A stretch of DNA of 60,272 bases from Microcaldota archaeon (GTDB taxonomy: Archaea; Micrarchaeota; Micrarchaeia; Micrarchaeales; CABMGC01): positions 1 through 60,272 of the forward strand of contig JAGWGI010000005.1 in NCBI GenBank assembly GCA_028867435.1. The letters run 5' to 3'. How positions within the stretch are numbered: the first letter of the stretch is position 1; the number at the start of each line of letters is the position of its first letter. The notes under the pieces are model-generated. The model made no database searches. It saw nothing but the letters and a program-made list of their open reading frames with translations, and was not told the origin of the DNA. Both the position numbers and the translations under genes were made by a program. Positions 17,201 to 25,305 of this stretch are shown here, piece by piece.

Positions 17201-18196
17201 GTGGTCGCTAAGACAAGGGGGCAGAGGATCTATTCCCTAGAAGAGCAAAAGGACATGCTCTATAACCTGCAGAAATACAACTACATGCCCCTAAAATACA
17301 GCTATTTTGACTACGGGGCGCAGAGATGGATCAGATTCGCGCAGCGATGGCTCAGGATACTAAAGCAGGATCCCGGTGCGAGGGGCATACATGTGTTCGA
17401 GAGGGTCCTACTCACCGAGATGATTAAGAGCATCTTCAATTCACTGCCATCCCATCTATATAAGAATTTCAACCTGATTGACCTCGGTTGCGGTGACGGG
17501 TCGCCGATGTACCCGATACTTCGCTACCTACAATTGACCATGCCAAAGGCAAAAATCAGGTACAACCCCATTGACCTCAGCCCTGATTTGTTAAGCGCTG
17601 CGTCAAAAAACATCTCCAGGGACTTCAAGGTGTTCGGCAAGCCGAGCAGATGGGATCTTGAAAGCGGTTCCTTCTCCCACATAACAAAGGGACTCAACGC
17701 TCCCAATTTCGGTAACCTGTACCTGTTCCTCGGGGCCACCTTTGGCAACATGTACAACCAAATCCAGATGCTATCGGACGTCAAGAGATCAATGCTGCCT
17801 TGTGACTACCTCTTATTGGCTGTGGAGTTGGTAGTGGAAAAGGAGATAGGAACGATGGTCAGGGAATATTATGACATCAGGGAAATCTATGACCTGACCT
17901 TCAGCGCCCTTGAATCTTTCGGCCTCAAGCGCTCGGCAGGAGAGTTCAAGATAATCTTCAACAGGAAGGCGAGCCAGATTGAGTGCTACTATGTACCAGA
18001 CAAGGAAATGAATCTGGTCACGCTAGAAGGCAAAACCGTGCTGCCCAAACGAGAGCCTGTGCTGCTTGCAATCAGCACCAAATACACAGTTCCGATGATA
18101 ACTGAGATAATAGAGAAGGCAGGATTTCGAATCTGCCTGCTCACCACCTCTATTGGAAATAATTATGCGATGGCAATGCTACAGCCAATGAAATGA
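17201..18196 (+). CDS. EgtD-like SAM-dependent methyltransferase
   Basis: About 331 residues. Motif I is LIDLGCGDGSP; the EgtD-type segment is NLYLFLGATFGNMYNQIQM; the C-terminus is NYAMAMLQPMK. It is a paralogue of the methyltransferase half of 12946-14166 but lacks the winged helix. I favour the GTG at 17201, with GAGGG at 17191-17195 before it; the frame opens at GTG 17165. Last gene of the cassette, convergent with uS11. Histidine-specific methylation is known for EgtD; whether this protein acts on histidine is open. Confidence 0.78.
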   Translation: MVAKTRGQRIYSLEEQKDMLYNLQKYNYMPLKYSYFDYGAQRWIRFAQRWLRILKQDPGARGIHVFERVLLTEMIKSIFNSLPSHLYKNFNLIDLGCGDGSPMYPILRYLQLTMPKAKIRYNPIDLSPDLLSAASKNISRDFKVFGKPSRWDLESGSFSHITKGLNAPNFGNLYLFLGATFGNMYNQIQMLSDVKRSMLPCDYLLLAVELVVEKEIGTMVREYYDIREIYDLTFSALESFGLKRSAGEFKIIFNRKASQIECYYVPDKEMNLVTLEGKTVLPKREPVLLAISTKYTVPMITEIIEKAGFRICLLTTSIGNNYAMAMLQPMK

Positions 18197-18203
18197 AAAA
18201 GGC

Positions 18204-18716
18204 TTAGACCCTTCTTCCTCTCCTTCCCCCTGGCCTCTTTGTCGTGTCCGTCGGAATCGGAGTGACATCCTCTATGCTACCTATCCTAAATCCGCTTCTT
18301 GCAAGGGCCCTGACCACTGCCTGCGCGCCAGATCCGGGCGTCTTGGTCCTGTGCCCGCCCGGGGCCCTGATCTTTATGTTAATGTGAGTCACTCCCTTCT
18401 CGATCGCCTTTGTGGCCACCTTGTATGAAGCCTGCATCGCCGCATAAGGCATTCCCTCCTCGTGATCGTTGTCAACGACCATCCCTCCGCTTCCTACTGC
18501 GATTGTCTCCGCTCCCGATAGGTCTGTTAGCGTAATTATAGTGTCGTTCTTGGATGCGTAGATGTGTGCAACTCCCCACCTTATACCCTTGGGCTTGAAC
18601 TTCTGCGCTGCAGCCTGAACCTCGCTCTCAAGGGAAAGCTCGCTCTTCTTTGTAGTCTTTGCCTTCTGCTGCTCGTTGCTCTTCTGCGGCGTCTTATCCG
18701 TTTTTCCCTTTGGCAT
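18204..18716 (-). CDS. rps11: 30S ribosomal protein uS11
   Basis: This protein has 170 residues. The core from about residue 40 is typical S11: [40 protein letters not shown], then [20 protein letters not shown], ending with PGGRRGRRV, which binds near the platform of the small subunit. A lysine-rich N-terminal extension of about 38 residues is longer than usual. Last gene of tRNA-Ser - uS13 - uS4 - uS11; in most archaea rpoD follows, but here rpoD is at 47664. Confidence 0.97.
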   Translation of the reverse strand: MPKGKTDKTPQKSNEQQKAKTTKKSELSLESEVQAAAQKFKPKGIRWGVAHIYASKNDTIITLTDLSGAETIAVGSGGMVVDNDHEEGMPYAAMQASYKVATKAIEKGVTHINIKIRAPGGHRTKTPGSGAQAVVRALARSGFRIGSIEDVTPIPTDTTKRPGGRRGRRV

Positions 18717-18720
18717 AATA

Positions 18721-19281
18721 TCACTTTTGTTCTGCTACCTGCTCCACTGGCTTTGCCTCAGATGTCTGAGGTGCTTGCTGGGCCGCTGTAGGAGGCGGAG
18801 CAGTGTCAAGTTTTATCGGCTTGTAATATCCTATTCCGTTCTCTTCGGTCTGCATAACCATGTATCCTGGCGATGTTATCCTCTTGCCCCCAACTGAGAT
18901 GAAGCCGTGGGTTATGAGTTGCCTGGCCTGCTTTATGCTCTTTGCCAGCCCCTTGTTGAAGACCATGGTCTGTAGTCTCCTGTTGAGCAGTGCGTCTATG
19001 TTAATTATCAGCAAATCGTCGAGCACAGCGCTCGGGCTCACCACATTGTACTTTGCAAGCCTTGCGACCATCTGCTTGCCGACTTCCTCTTCCGCCTTTC
19101 CGGAAAGCACCTCCCGAATATTCCTCCTTATCCTTCTCAGCTCGCTTGCCGCCATCCATACTTCCTTGAGATTTCTTAAGCCGAATCTTTCCTGTATCTT
19201 GTGCTCCTCGTCTATCCTCTGCTTCTCCCACATGAAGCCTGGCCGTTCATAGGTCTTTCTAAGTCTTTTCGGAGCTCCCAA
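18721..19281 (-). CDS. rps4: 30S ribosomal protein uS4
   Basis: About 186 residues. The archaeal S4 start [13 protein letters not shown] is present, followed by the S4 RNA-binding domain ([19 protein letters not shown], then [20 protein letters not shown]), and an Ala/Pro-rich tail. I place the start at TTG 19281: the family begins exactly there, and GTGAT at the uS13 stop (19285-19289) serves as ribosome-binding site. The longer upstream frame overlaps uS13. Confidence 0.95.
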   Translation of the reverse strand: MGAPKRLRKTYERPGFMWEKQRIDEEHKIQERFGLRNLKEVWMAASELRRIRRNIREVLSGKAEEEVGKQMVARLAKYNVVSPSAVLDDLLIINIDALLNRRLQTMVFNKGLAKSIKQARQLITHGFISVGGKRITSPGYMVMQTEENGIGYYKPIKLDTAPPPTAAQQAPQTSEAKPVEQVAEQK

Positions 19282-19285
19282 TAAA

Positions 19286-19810
19286 TCACTTCTTCTTTTC
19301 CTCTGCCGGCTTTGCGCCCGCAGTTGCAGGTGCAACGCTCTTCTTCATGACTCCGATAGTCTCGCCGGTCCTGCCAGTCGACCTTGTGCGCTGACCTCTC
19401 ACCTTCTGCCTGTACTGGTGCCTAAAGCCCCTCCAGGACTGGGACCTTATCTCAGCTTCAATGTCCTGCCTTGTCCTGACTATCAAGTCACTCCCTACAA
19501 GGTGCATGCTCTGGTTAGTATCTGTGTCTCTTTGTCTGTTGAGCAGAAATGTCGGTATGCCAAACTTAGCAGGCTCCTTTATCACGGATTCGAGCTCCTC
19601 AACCTGCTTGTCGTCAAGCGAGCCTATTTGCGTGCTGGTCTTTATGTCGAACTTCCTCTCTGCAATCAGCGCGATTCCTCGCGCCATGTTAAGCCCTATT
19701 CCCTTTACCTGATTGAGCGCCTTTGCTATTGGAAAGCTGCCGTTGATGTCTCTCCCGGCTATTCTGACTATGCTCTCTTCCTTCTTGCTTGGACCTCTTT
19801 GCTCAGCCAT
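19286..19810 (-). CDS. rps13: 30S ribosomal protein uS13
   Basis: This protein has 174 residues. The H2TH core (IVRIAGRDINGSFPIAKALN, VKGIGLNMARGIALIAE) and the C-terminal SWRGFRHQYRQKVRGQRTRS are those of archaeal S13. An Ala/Lys-rich tail (VAPATAGAKPAEEKKK) extends it. Located 24 bases after tRNA-Ser on the same strand and followed by uS4 with a 4-base gap. Confidence 0.97.
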   Translation of the reverse strand: MAEQRGPSKKEESIVRIAGRDINGSFPIAKALNQVKGIGLNMARGIALIAERKFDIKTSTQIGSLDDKQVEELESVIKEPAKFGIPTFLLNRQRDTDTNQSMHLVGSDLIVRTRQDIEAEIRSQSWRGFRHQYRQKVRGQRTRSTGRTGETIGVMKKSVAPATAGAKPAEEKKK

Positions 19811-19848
19811 CTAAAACACTTTCAATACTTGGTACGCCAGGGTTGGGA

Positions 19849-19864
19849 TATTCAGCATAATGCA
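19849..19864 (-). other. tRNA-Ser intron 2 in the T loop, position 59/60 (16 nt)
   Basis: The intron TGCATTATGCTGAATA interrupts TTCAAA^T. The T stem is the outer helix, TTCA/TGAA is a perfect four-pair central helix, AA^T and TA^T are the three-nucleotide bulges cut between bases 2 and 3, and GCA/TGC with loop TTA is the inner helix. This is a complete bulge-helix-bulge. Confidence 0.85.
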
Positions 19865-19896
19865 TTTGAACCCAAAAGGCCTTGCGGCCATACGCT

Positions 19897-19912
19897 CACA
19901 GGAAAATAAATT
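19897..19912 (-). other. tRNA-Ser intron 1, canonical position 37/38 (16 nt)
   Basis: The intron AATTTATTTTCCTGTG follows nucleotide 37. CTGG of the loop can pair with CCTG of the intron (one U-U mismatch) to give the four-pair central helix, with three-nucleotide bulges AA^A and TG^A holding the two splice sites. This is a relaxed bulge-helix-bulge motif for the archaeal splicing endonuclease. Confidence 0.8.
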
Positions 19913-20119
19913 TTCCAGGCGTACGCGATACCGGATTCCGCCACCCTGGCATGCTATACATATGATTAACTAATATTAAAAAGCTAACCGATTTAACAAC
20001 TATACATTGACACAATAGGTATTTAAACGTTAATTGTTCCAGTGCAGGATTTCTTTATAAACGAACATCCAATGAGGCTTATAAACCCCAAATCCAATTC
20101 GATTAGGACGGTGATCCGC

Positions 20120-21127
20120 TTGAAAATTGGAAACGATTTCTCAGAGCTTGAGCGACATGACAATCCAGTTTGTCCAGAGTGCAAGAAAGGCAGGCTCGTT
20201 GACGATCCTGACAGCGGCGAAATACACTGCAGGTCCTGTGGCTTTGTATCAAAGGAAAAGACTCAGGTTGTAGATGTCTCAATTTCTAAAGACCTTTTCA
20301 GAAGCACCCCCAAAACTGGCACATCAAAAGATAACCCGGTATTAATAGATCCGATAAATAAGGATTTCTATGGCCGAAGCATATCGCCAGCAATGGTCGA
20401 AAGTATGAACAGGCTCAGAACCTGGGACTTAAGAAGCCACGCAAAGCCGGGAAGGGATAGGAATCTCAGTAAGGCATTGCCCAAAATATTTACTTGGTCT
20501 AGAAGCCTGAGTATCGGTGATAACGCTGCCAATAACGCGGCTAGTATATATCAAAAAGCCATAGCCTTCAAGCTTACAAGAGGCAGGTCTATGGAGGAAA
20601 TGGCAGCCGGGGCGGTTCTCAGCTCATGCAAGATAAATGGAATACCGCGCAGCGATAAGCAAATCGCTCAGATTGCAGGGCTAAAACTTAAGGGCGTCAG
20701 GAGGGCGTACAGGCTGATATTTATGTCGCTTGGCCTTTCTGCAGATGTTGCAGACCCTAAAGTTTTCGTACCCCCAATTGCCAGTAAGATAAATCTTGAG
20801 CCACGGGTTATCAGGCTTGCCGGCAAAATACTTGACGAAGTATCCACAGCGGACATAAGGATTGGAAAGAACCCGATGGCCCAAGCCTCAGCCGCACTTT
20901 ATCTTTCATGCGTAAAATTCAAGGTCGATGTGACGCAGAACTCTATCTCCTCGGCTTCAGACATCTCAGGGGTTACGATTAGGAGAACATCACATCTAAT
21001 CAATGAAATCCTAAAGCAGCCCATACCAATTTCAGTTGGGCCGAAAAAGGCAAACTCTCTGCCAGGAAGCGGGGTTAAGGGTGCGATAAGAGACAGGCAA
21101 CATCCAAACGCCACAAAAATCCACTGA
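20120..21127 (+). CDS. tfb: Transcription initiation factor TFB, copy 1
   Basis: About 335 residues. N-terminal zinc ribbon CPECKKGRLVDDPDSGEIHC followed by RSCG, a B-finger-like stretch, then two cyclin folds (from about residue 120: AASIYQKAIAFKLTRGRSME, and about residue 225: RLAGKILDEVSTADIRIGKN). It bridges TBP-TATA and RNA polymerase. The frame is open from GTG 20042, but I choose TTG 20120: GGTGAT (20110-20115) lies just before it, and the TATA AGGCTTATAAA at 20074-20084 matches the one in front of the second TFB. Starts at 20042 or 20072 remain possible. Confidence 0.88.
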   Translation: MKIGNDFSELERHDNPVCPECKKGRLVDDPDSGEIHCRSCGFVSKEKTQVVDVSISKDLFRSTPKTGTSKDNPVLIDPINKDFYGRSISPAMVESMNRLRTWDLRSHAKPGRDRNLSKALPKIFTWSRSLSIGDNAANNAASIYQKAIAFKLTRGRSMEEMAAGAVLSSCKINGIPRSDKQIAQIAGLKLKGVRRAYRLIFMSLGLSADVADPKVFVPPIASKINLEPRVIRLAGKILDEVSTADIRIGKNPMAQASAALYLSCVKFKVDVTQNSISSASDISGVTIRRTSHLINEILKQPIPISVGPKKANSLPGSGVKGAIRDRQHPNATKIH

Positions 21128-21215
21128 TCTCACACTTCCGTACACATTCATGAAGGTTTGAGTACAAAAACCAACTAAGGCTTATAAATAGCAAAACAGA
21201 TTGGTATCTAATTAC

Positions 21216-22085
21216 ATGCCTATGAATTGGGGGATACAAGATGCGCTCCCTGGCAGGAGGAAAGATGACGAATGCCCTGAGTGCAAAGGCACGCTCATAG
21301 AGGACAAGGATCACGGAGAGCGAGTGTGCGTAGGTTGCGGCTACGTTTCGAGCCAGCTAATTGCAGATCCGGATCTAAAAGAAAGAACCCTCCCGGTGTC
21401 CTACAGCAACGCATCAACCATAGGCCCATCCAATGCCGATTATTCCGGTAAGCGGATAAGCGGCGTAGTCAGAAACAGAATTGAGAACATGCGCCTTGAG
21501 GATTGGAGGAGCAAGAAATCAGGGACAGCAAGAAAACTCGATGAAGCACTTCCAAACCTTATAAAATGGACCGGGCTTCTTGGCATGCCAGATGTCGCAG
21601 TCACGCATACTTTTACAATATTGACCAAGGCCATTAGGAACGGAGTGACAAAATGGAAGAATGAGGATGCCATGATTGCGGCATGCATTTACAAAGCGTG
21701 CAAACACCACAATCTTCCCATCAACGTAAGGATGCTCTCGGTCACAACCGGCGTCACAAAAAAGAGCATAAACCGTGCGATTTCACAGCTCATGAGGGCA
21801 CTAGAGCTAAACTCCGTAATAATAGATCCCACCTCCATCCTTCCAAAATACGCAAACAATGTGGGTCTGTCAGAAAAGGCGAAACGGGAGGCCATGAGAA
21901 TGCTAAAGCACATAGAAGGCAAGATCGAGTCCATGGGCAAACCGCCCTCAACTCTGGCAGCCTGTGCAGTATACGCCTCGGCTCTCAGGAACAAGGAGAA
22001 CGTCTCTCAAGCGGCACTAGAAAAAATTTCGCACGTTACCAGCGTTACAATACGAAAAAACTACAGAACGTTCCTTAAAACCTAG
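21216..22085 (+). CDS. tfb: Transcription initiation factor TFB, copy 2
   Basis: About 289 residues. Zinc ribbon ECPECKGTLIEDKDHGERVC then VGCG, followed by two cyclin repeats (TFTILTKAIRNGVTKWKNED and later LKHIEGKIESMGKPPSTLAA). It is shorter than and clearly diverged from copy 1, so promoter or condition preference may differ. The ATG at 21216 lies about 30 bases after AGGCTTATAAA (21178-21188). An ATG two codons later is also possible. Convergent with lysS (no gap). Confidence 0.88.
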   Translation: MPMNWGIQDALPGRRKDDECPECKGTLIEDKDHGERVCVGCGYVSSQLIADPDLKERTLPVSYSNASTIGPSNADYSGKRISGVVRNRIENMRLEDWRSKKSGTARKLDEALPNLIKWTGLLGMPDVAVTHTFTILTKAIRNGVTKWKNEDAMIAACIYKACKHHNLPINVRMLSVTTGVTKKSINRAISQLMRALELNSVIIDPTSILPKYANNVGLSEKAKREAMRMLKHIEGKIESMGKPPSTLAACAVYASALRNKENVSQAALEKISHVTSVTIRKNYRTFLKT

Positions 22086-23549
22086 CTAGTCCTTTTTCTC
22101 GCTCCCCCCTGCCTTCTTATCAGACTTGACTGTAGGGAAAAGTATGACCTCCTTTATCGATGGTGCATCAGTTAGGATGTAGACCAGCCTGTCGATGCCA
22201 ATTCCGCATCCTGCGGTAGGCGGCATGCCGTATTCCATCGCCTCCAAGAAATCTTCGTCCCTGGGCGGAGCCTCATCATCCCCTCTCTTCCTCTCAGATT
22301 CCTGATCCCTGAACTTCCGGTTCTGCTCTACAGGATCCGTAAGCTCTGAATAGTTGTTAGAGAGCTCCTTCCCTGCTATGAACAGTTCGAATCTCTCACT
22401 CAGCTTGTCGTTTCCACGCTTGTCCTTGGTGAGCGGGCACATATACGAAGGATAGTCCAGCACAAAGGTGGGGTTCTCAAGTTCCCCCTGCACATACTTA
22501 TCGAAGAGCGCATCAGCCACATGCACGGCGTTCTTTGTCGGGATATCGAGCTTCTCCTTTGCCGCTACCCTTTCGGCCTCCTTATCATCCATCTTGGATA
22601 TGTCAATTCCAGATTTCTTCAATATCTCATCGACCAGATAAATGCGCCTGAAAGGCGGCTTGAAGCTGACCTTCTTTCCTTGATAATCAATTTCATGTGA
22701 GCCTTTTATTTCCTTCACCATTCCGCTCATCATCTCCTCAAGGAGATCCATGAAGGTGTTATAATCGCCGTACGCCTGGTAGAATTCCAGCATGGTGAAC
22801 TCAGGGTTGTGGCTTGCGTCGACAGCCTCGTTCCTGAAGTCTTTTGAAAGCTCGTACACCCTCTCCATCCCTCCTATTATCAGCCTCTTTAGGTACAGTT
22901 CGTCGGATATCCTAAGATACAGCTTGGTGTCCAAGTAGTTATGGTGGGTTGTGAATGGCTTTGCCGCTGCACCTCCGTACACCGGCTGGAGCACAGGGGT
23001 CTCAACTTCAAGGTATCCCCTGTTGTTGAGGAAGCTCCTGATGTAGTTTATCACTTTCGCGCGAGTGGTGAACGTATTCCTGCTCTCCGGATTCATGATG
23101 AGGTCAAGGTACCTCTTCCTGTACCTCAACTCTACATCTGTTAGCCCGTGGAACTTCTCTGGCAAGAACCTCAGAGACTTTGCAAGCATCTTTGCCTGAG
23201 ATATCTCAATGCTCACTGCACCTCTTTGGGTCTTGATGACCTTGCCTTCCACCCCCAAAATGTCTCCCACGTCCGTTAGCTTGATTATTTCTTGCGCCTC
23301 CTTTGCCATCACATCAGATTTGCCAAGAAGCTGTATCTTTCCAGAGCCGTCTAGAAGGTCAAGGAAATACAGCTTGCCCATCTCCCTCATCCCAACTATC
23401 CTGCCCGCAACGCTCACCGATTTGCCCTCCAGCTTTGAGAATGATTCTATTATCTGCTCAGAATGGTGCGTCTGGTCGTAAGAATAAGGGTAAGGGTTTA
23501 TCCCCATTTCTTTGAGCTTTCTCATCTTTTCGAGCTTTATTTGGTCCAT
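22086..23549 (-). CDS. lysS: Class II lysyl-tRNA synthetase
   Basis: This protein has 487 residues. An N-terminal OB-fold anticodon-binding domain (VSVAGRIVGMREMGKLYFLD) is followed by a class II catalytic core: motif 2 FRNEAVDASHNPEFTMLEFY and motif 3 PPTAGCGIGIDRLVYILTD. This is the bacterial/eukaryotic class II form; many archaea use class I LysRS instead. It is on the same strand as tRNA-Lys (25200-25277), separated by the ROK kinase and an unknown gene, so the four may form one unit. Confidence 0.96.
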   Translation of the reverse strand: MDQIKLEKMRKLKEMGINPYPYSYDQTHHSEQIIESFSKLEGKSVSVAGRIVGMREMGKLYFLDLLDGSGKIQLLGKSDVMAKEAQEIIKLTDVGDILGVEGKVIKTQRGAVSIEISQAKMLAKSLRFLPEKFHGLTDVELRYRKRYLDLIMNPESRNTFTTRAKVINYIRSFLNNRGYLEVETPVLQPVYGGAAAKPFTTHHNYLDTKLYLRISDELYLKRLIIGGMERVYELSKDFRNEAVDASHNPEFTMLEFYQAYGDYNTFMDLLEEMMSGMVKEIKGSHEIDYQGKKVSFKPPFRRIYLVDEILKKSGIDISKMDDKEAERVAAKEKLDIPTKNAVHVADALFDKYVQGELENPTFVLDYPSYMCPLTKDKRGNDKLSERFELFIAGKELSNNYSELTDPVEQNRKFRDQESERKRGDDEAPPRDEDFLEAMEYGMPPTAGCGIGIDRLVYILTDAPSIKEVILFPTVKSDKKAGGSEKKD

Positions 23550-23586
23550 CAGAACACTTATCGCAAAACTGTTATAAAAACCGATG

Positions 23587-24501
23587 CTAACCTCTCCTCA
23601 CCATATCAGTGATGTAAGCCGCAGCTCCGATGAGCACTACATCCTCGCCAAGAGGTGTGATGGCGATTTTTGGCATGGCATTTACCACATAGCTACCCAC
23701 ATACTTTTTGATCGGGCCCAATACCAACTCCCTGTTCTTTAGCGCTATAGAACCTCCTATGGTTATCAATTCAGGGTCGTAAGCGTTTATTATGGCTCCG
23801 ATTCCGCTCGCATTTATCCTGCCAATCTCATTTACTATCCGCTTTGCAAGAGGATCGCTCCCTGCATTCTCAAAAAGGTGCCGTGCGCCAATCTCCTCTA
23901 TCCTATCAAGCGACTCGCCGCTCTCTTTATACTCCTTGATTAGGCGCCTTGCGAATTTTGGGATATTTATTCCACCGCAATATGCCTCCCAGTGCCTGCC
24001 CATGCTGCCGCATCCGCACCTAAGCACCAGTTCCGTGTCTACAGAGCAATGCCCGATTTCATGCGCGTTACCGTCTTTCCCGAAAACCAGATTCCCGTCG
24101 GCAATTACTCCACATCCTATTCCTGTGCTCAGCGTGAGGTACACAAGGTTTCTCACTTTCTTTCCCGCACCAAATTTTTTCTCCCCGTAGACTCCAGCCA
24201 CGCAGTCATTAAGCAATTTACAGGGAACCCCGTATCTTTTTTCCAGGTGCCTGACAATTTCGAGCCTTCCTAAATCCAGGTTGATTGCAGTGGTTATTAC
24301 CCCGGCGTTGGAATCAAGAGGCCCTATCGACCCTATTCCTATCCCTCCCAGCCTACTGTATCCATCCACCATCTCAAATATCTGATCCAGCATCCTCTTG
24401 GCACTGCTTTTCTGATACTCCCCCTCACTCAGTCTGCCCCTCTGATCCACAACGGCAGTGCGCAGGTTTGTTGCACCGATATCAATACCTATAAATTTCA
24501 T
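23587..24501 (-). CDS. ROK-family sugar kinase (glucokinase-like)
   Basis: This protein has 304 residues. It has the ROK ATP-binding start FIGIDIGATNLRTAVVD, the sugar-binding GKDGNAHEIGH with catalytic region LNDCVAGVYGE, and the zinc loop with CGCGSMGRHWEAYCGG. It phosphorylates glucose or another hexose/amino sugar with ATP. ATG at 24501, 9 bases after the preceding gene, whose stop TGAGATG supplies the ribosome-binding site. With glucose dehydrogenase and pyruvate kinase elsewhere in the window it fits a limited sugar metabolism. Confidence 0.9.
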   Translation of the reverse strand: MKFIGIDIGATNLRTAVVDQRGRLSEGEYQKSSAKRMLDQIFEMVDGYSRLGGIGIGSIGPLDSNAGVITTAINLDLGRLEIVRHLEKRYGVPCKLLNDCVAGVYGEKKFGAGKKVRNLVYLTLSTGIGCGVIADGNLVFGKDGNAHEIGHCSVDTELVLRCGCGSMGRHWEAYCGGINIPKFARRLIKEYKESGESLDRIEEIGARHLFENAGSDPLAKRIVNEIGRINASGIGAIINAYDPELITIGGSIALKNRELVLGPIKKYVGSYVVNAMPKIAITPLGEDVVLIGAAAYITDMVRRG

Positions 24502-24505
24502 GGAT

Positions 24506-24537
24506 GCATCTCACTTCTTGAAGAACGGGAAGGGCTC
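24506..24537 (-). repeat. 32-bp direct repeat covering the end of the PFPFFKK gene, copy 1
   Basis: Identical over 32 bases to 37334-37365. It spans the last eight codons (EPFPFFKK), the TGA and the following GATGC. It lies between this gene and the ROK kinase. Confidence 0.9.
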
Positions 24538-25185
24538 CGCAAGATTGATCACGCTTATCGCCGCATGTTCCTCTGGCATGGTTGCACTCTCATTCACCTT
24601 GTCGTTGGCATAGTCGTAACTTACGAAACTTGCCCGTTTTCCGAAGCTAGTTTCCGCATAAACCATGGTGTTCTTTATGAAAGAGGGTATAGCTATCAGC
24701 CTTCTGCCATTGCTGTTAAATGCGTAGACACGGAGCAGGCCCTCCCCACCATGCAGGAATCCAAGTGCGCTAATTACCAAGGACTTGGCATCGCTTATCC
24801 TTACGCATTTCGCCTTGCCCGAATAACCCTTCTTCACCTCAAATGGCAGTCCAGAGAGCTCGAGTATCAGCATCTTCTGCAGCTTGAAATCGTGCCTCTC
24901 CTCCTCGCTCAGTTCGTCTTTAATCCCGCAACTTTCAGCCTCCTCCCCCTTTGGCAGGTAGACGCAGTATCTGCCCCTCTTCTCCACTTCCGCATAGTAG
25001 ACTATGCTCTCCTCTTCAAACCTCTCTCCGAAAGCAAAGAGCCTGTACCTTTTTCCCTCAGCAATTGCGAAGATCGGCTTAGGGGGCATGCCTTGGCTGA
25101 AGACGCATCTGGCCAAATCTAAAAGCGAGGCTAGCCTGACTATGTACACATTCAGTTCATTTTCTTTCTCCTTCTTTCCAGCCAC
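24511..25185 (-). CDS. Unknown protein ending NLAEPFPFFKK, next to tRNA-Lys
   Basis: This protein has 224 residues and is not recognised. It is a paralogue of 37340-38029: both open with a short basic stretch, then NVYIVRLASLLDLAR / LIYIEAVNVEDIAR, share a central strand pattern (LLRVYAFNSNGRRLIA / IGRLYAFTWRGKQILG) and end in the identical NLAEPFPFFKK. It looks like a soluble beta-rich protein. It starts (GTG 25185) 14 bases after the tRNA-Lys 3' end and is probably on the same transcript. Confidence 0.7.
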   Translation of the reverse strand: MAGKKEKENELNVYIVRLASLLDLARCVFSQGMPPKPIFAIAEGKRYRLFAFGERFEEESIVYYAEVEKRGRYCVYLPKGEEAESCGIKDELSEEERHDFKLQKMLILELSGLPFEVKKGYSGKAKCVRISDAKSLVISALGFLHGGEGLLRVYAFNSNGRRLIAIPSFIKNTMVYAETSFGKRASFVSYDYANDKVNESATMPEEHAAISVINLAEPFPFFKK

Positions 25186-25199
25186 AACATCACAAACAT

Positions 25200-25277
25200 T
25201 GGTGGGACTGAGGGGATTTGAACCCCTGACTTGCTGGTTAAAAGCCAGCCACTCTGGCCAAGCTGAGTTACAGTCCC
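25200..25277 (-). tRNA. tRNA-Lys(UUU), CCA encoded
   Basis: On the minus strand: acceptor GGGACTG/CAGTCCC, D arm ACTC/GAGT, anticodon arm GCTGG CTTTTAA CCAGC (anticodon TTT), T arm AGGGG TTCAAAT CCCCT, discriminator A and an encoded CCA (25200-25202). No intron. The other tRNAs in the window do not encode CCA. The palindromic TATA at 25306-25313 is at the right distance upstream. Confidence 0.97.
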
Positions 25278-25305
25278 TTTCAGGTTAACCAATGGAAGTT
25301 AGACT

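Larger units (their letters stand above)
19835..19950 (-). tRNA. tRNA-Ser(GGA) with two introns
   Basis: Read on the minus strand from 19950: acceptor GCCAGGG/CCCTGGC, D stem GCG/CGC, anticodon stem TACGC/GCGTA, a long type II variable arm (GGCC GCAA GGCC), T stem TTGGG/CCCAA, discriminator G (archaeal Ser identity). The anticodon loop is 23 nt: removing 16 nt (19897-19912) leaves CTGGAAA with anticodon GGA. The T loop is also 23 nt: removing 16 nt (19849-19864) leaves the consensus TTCAAAT. CCA is not encoded. It lies just upstream of uS13. Confidence 0.9.
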
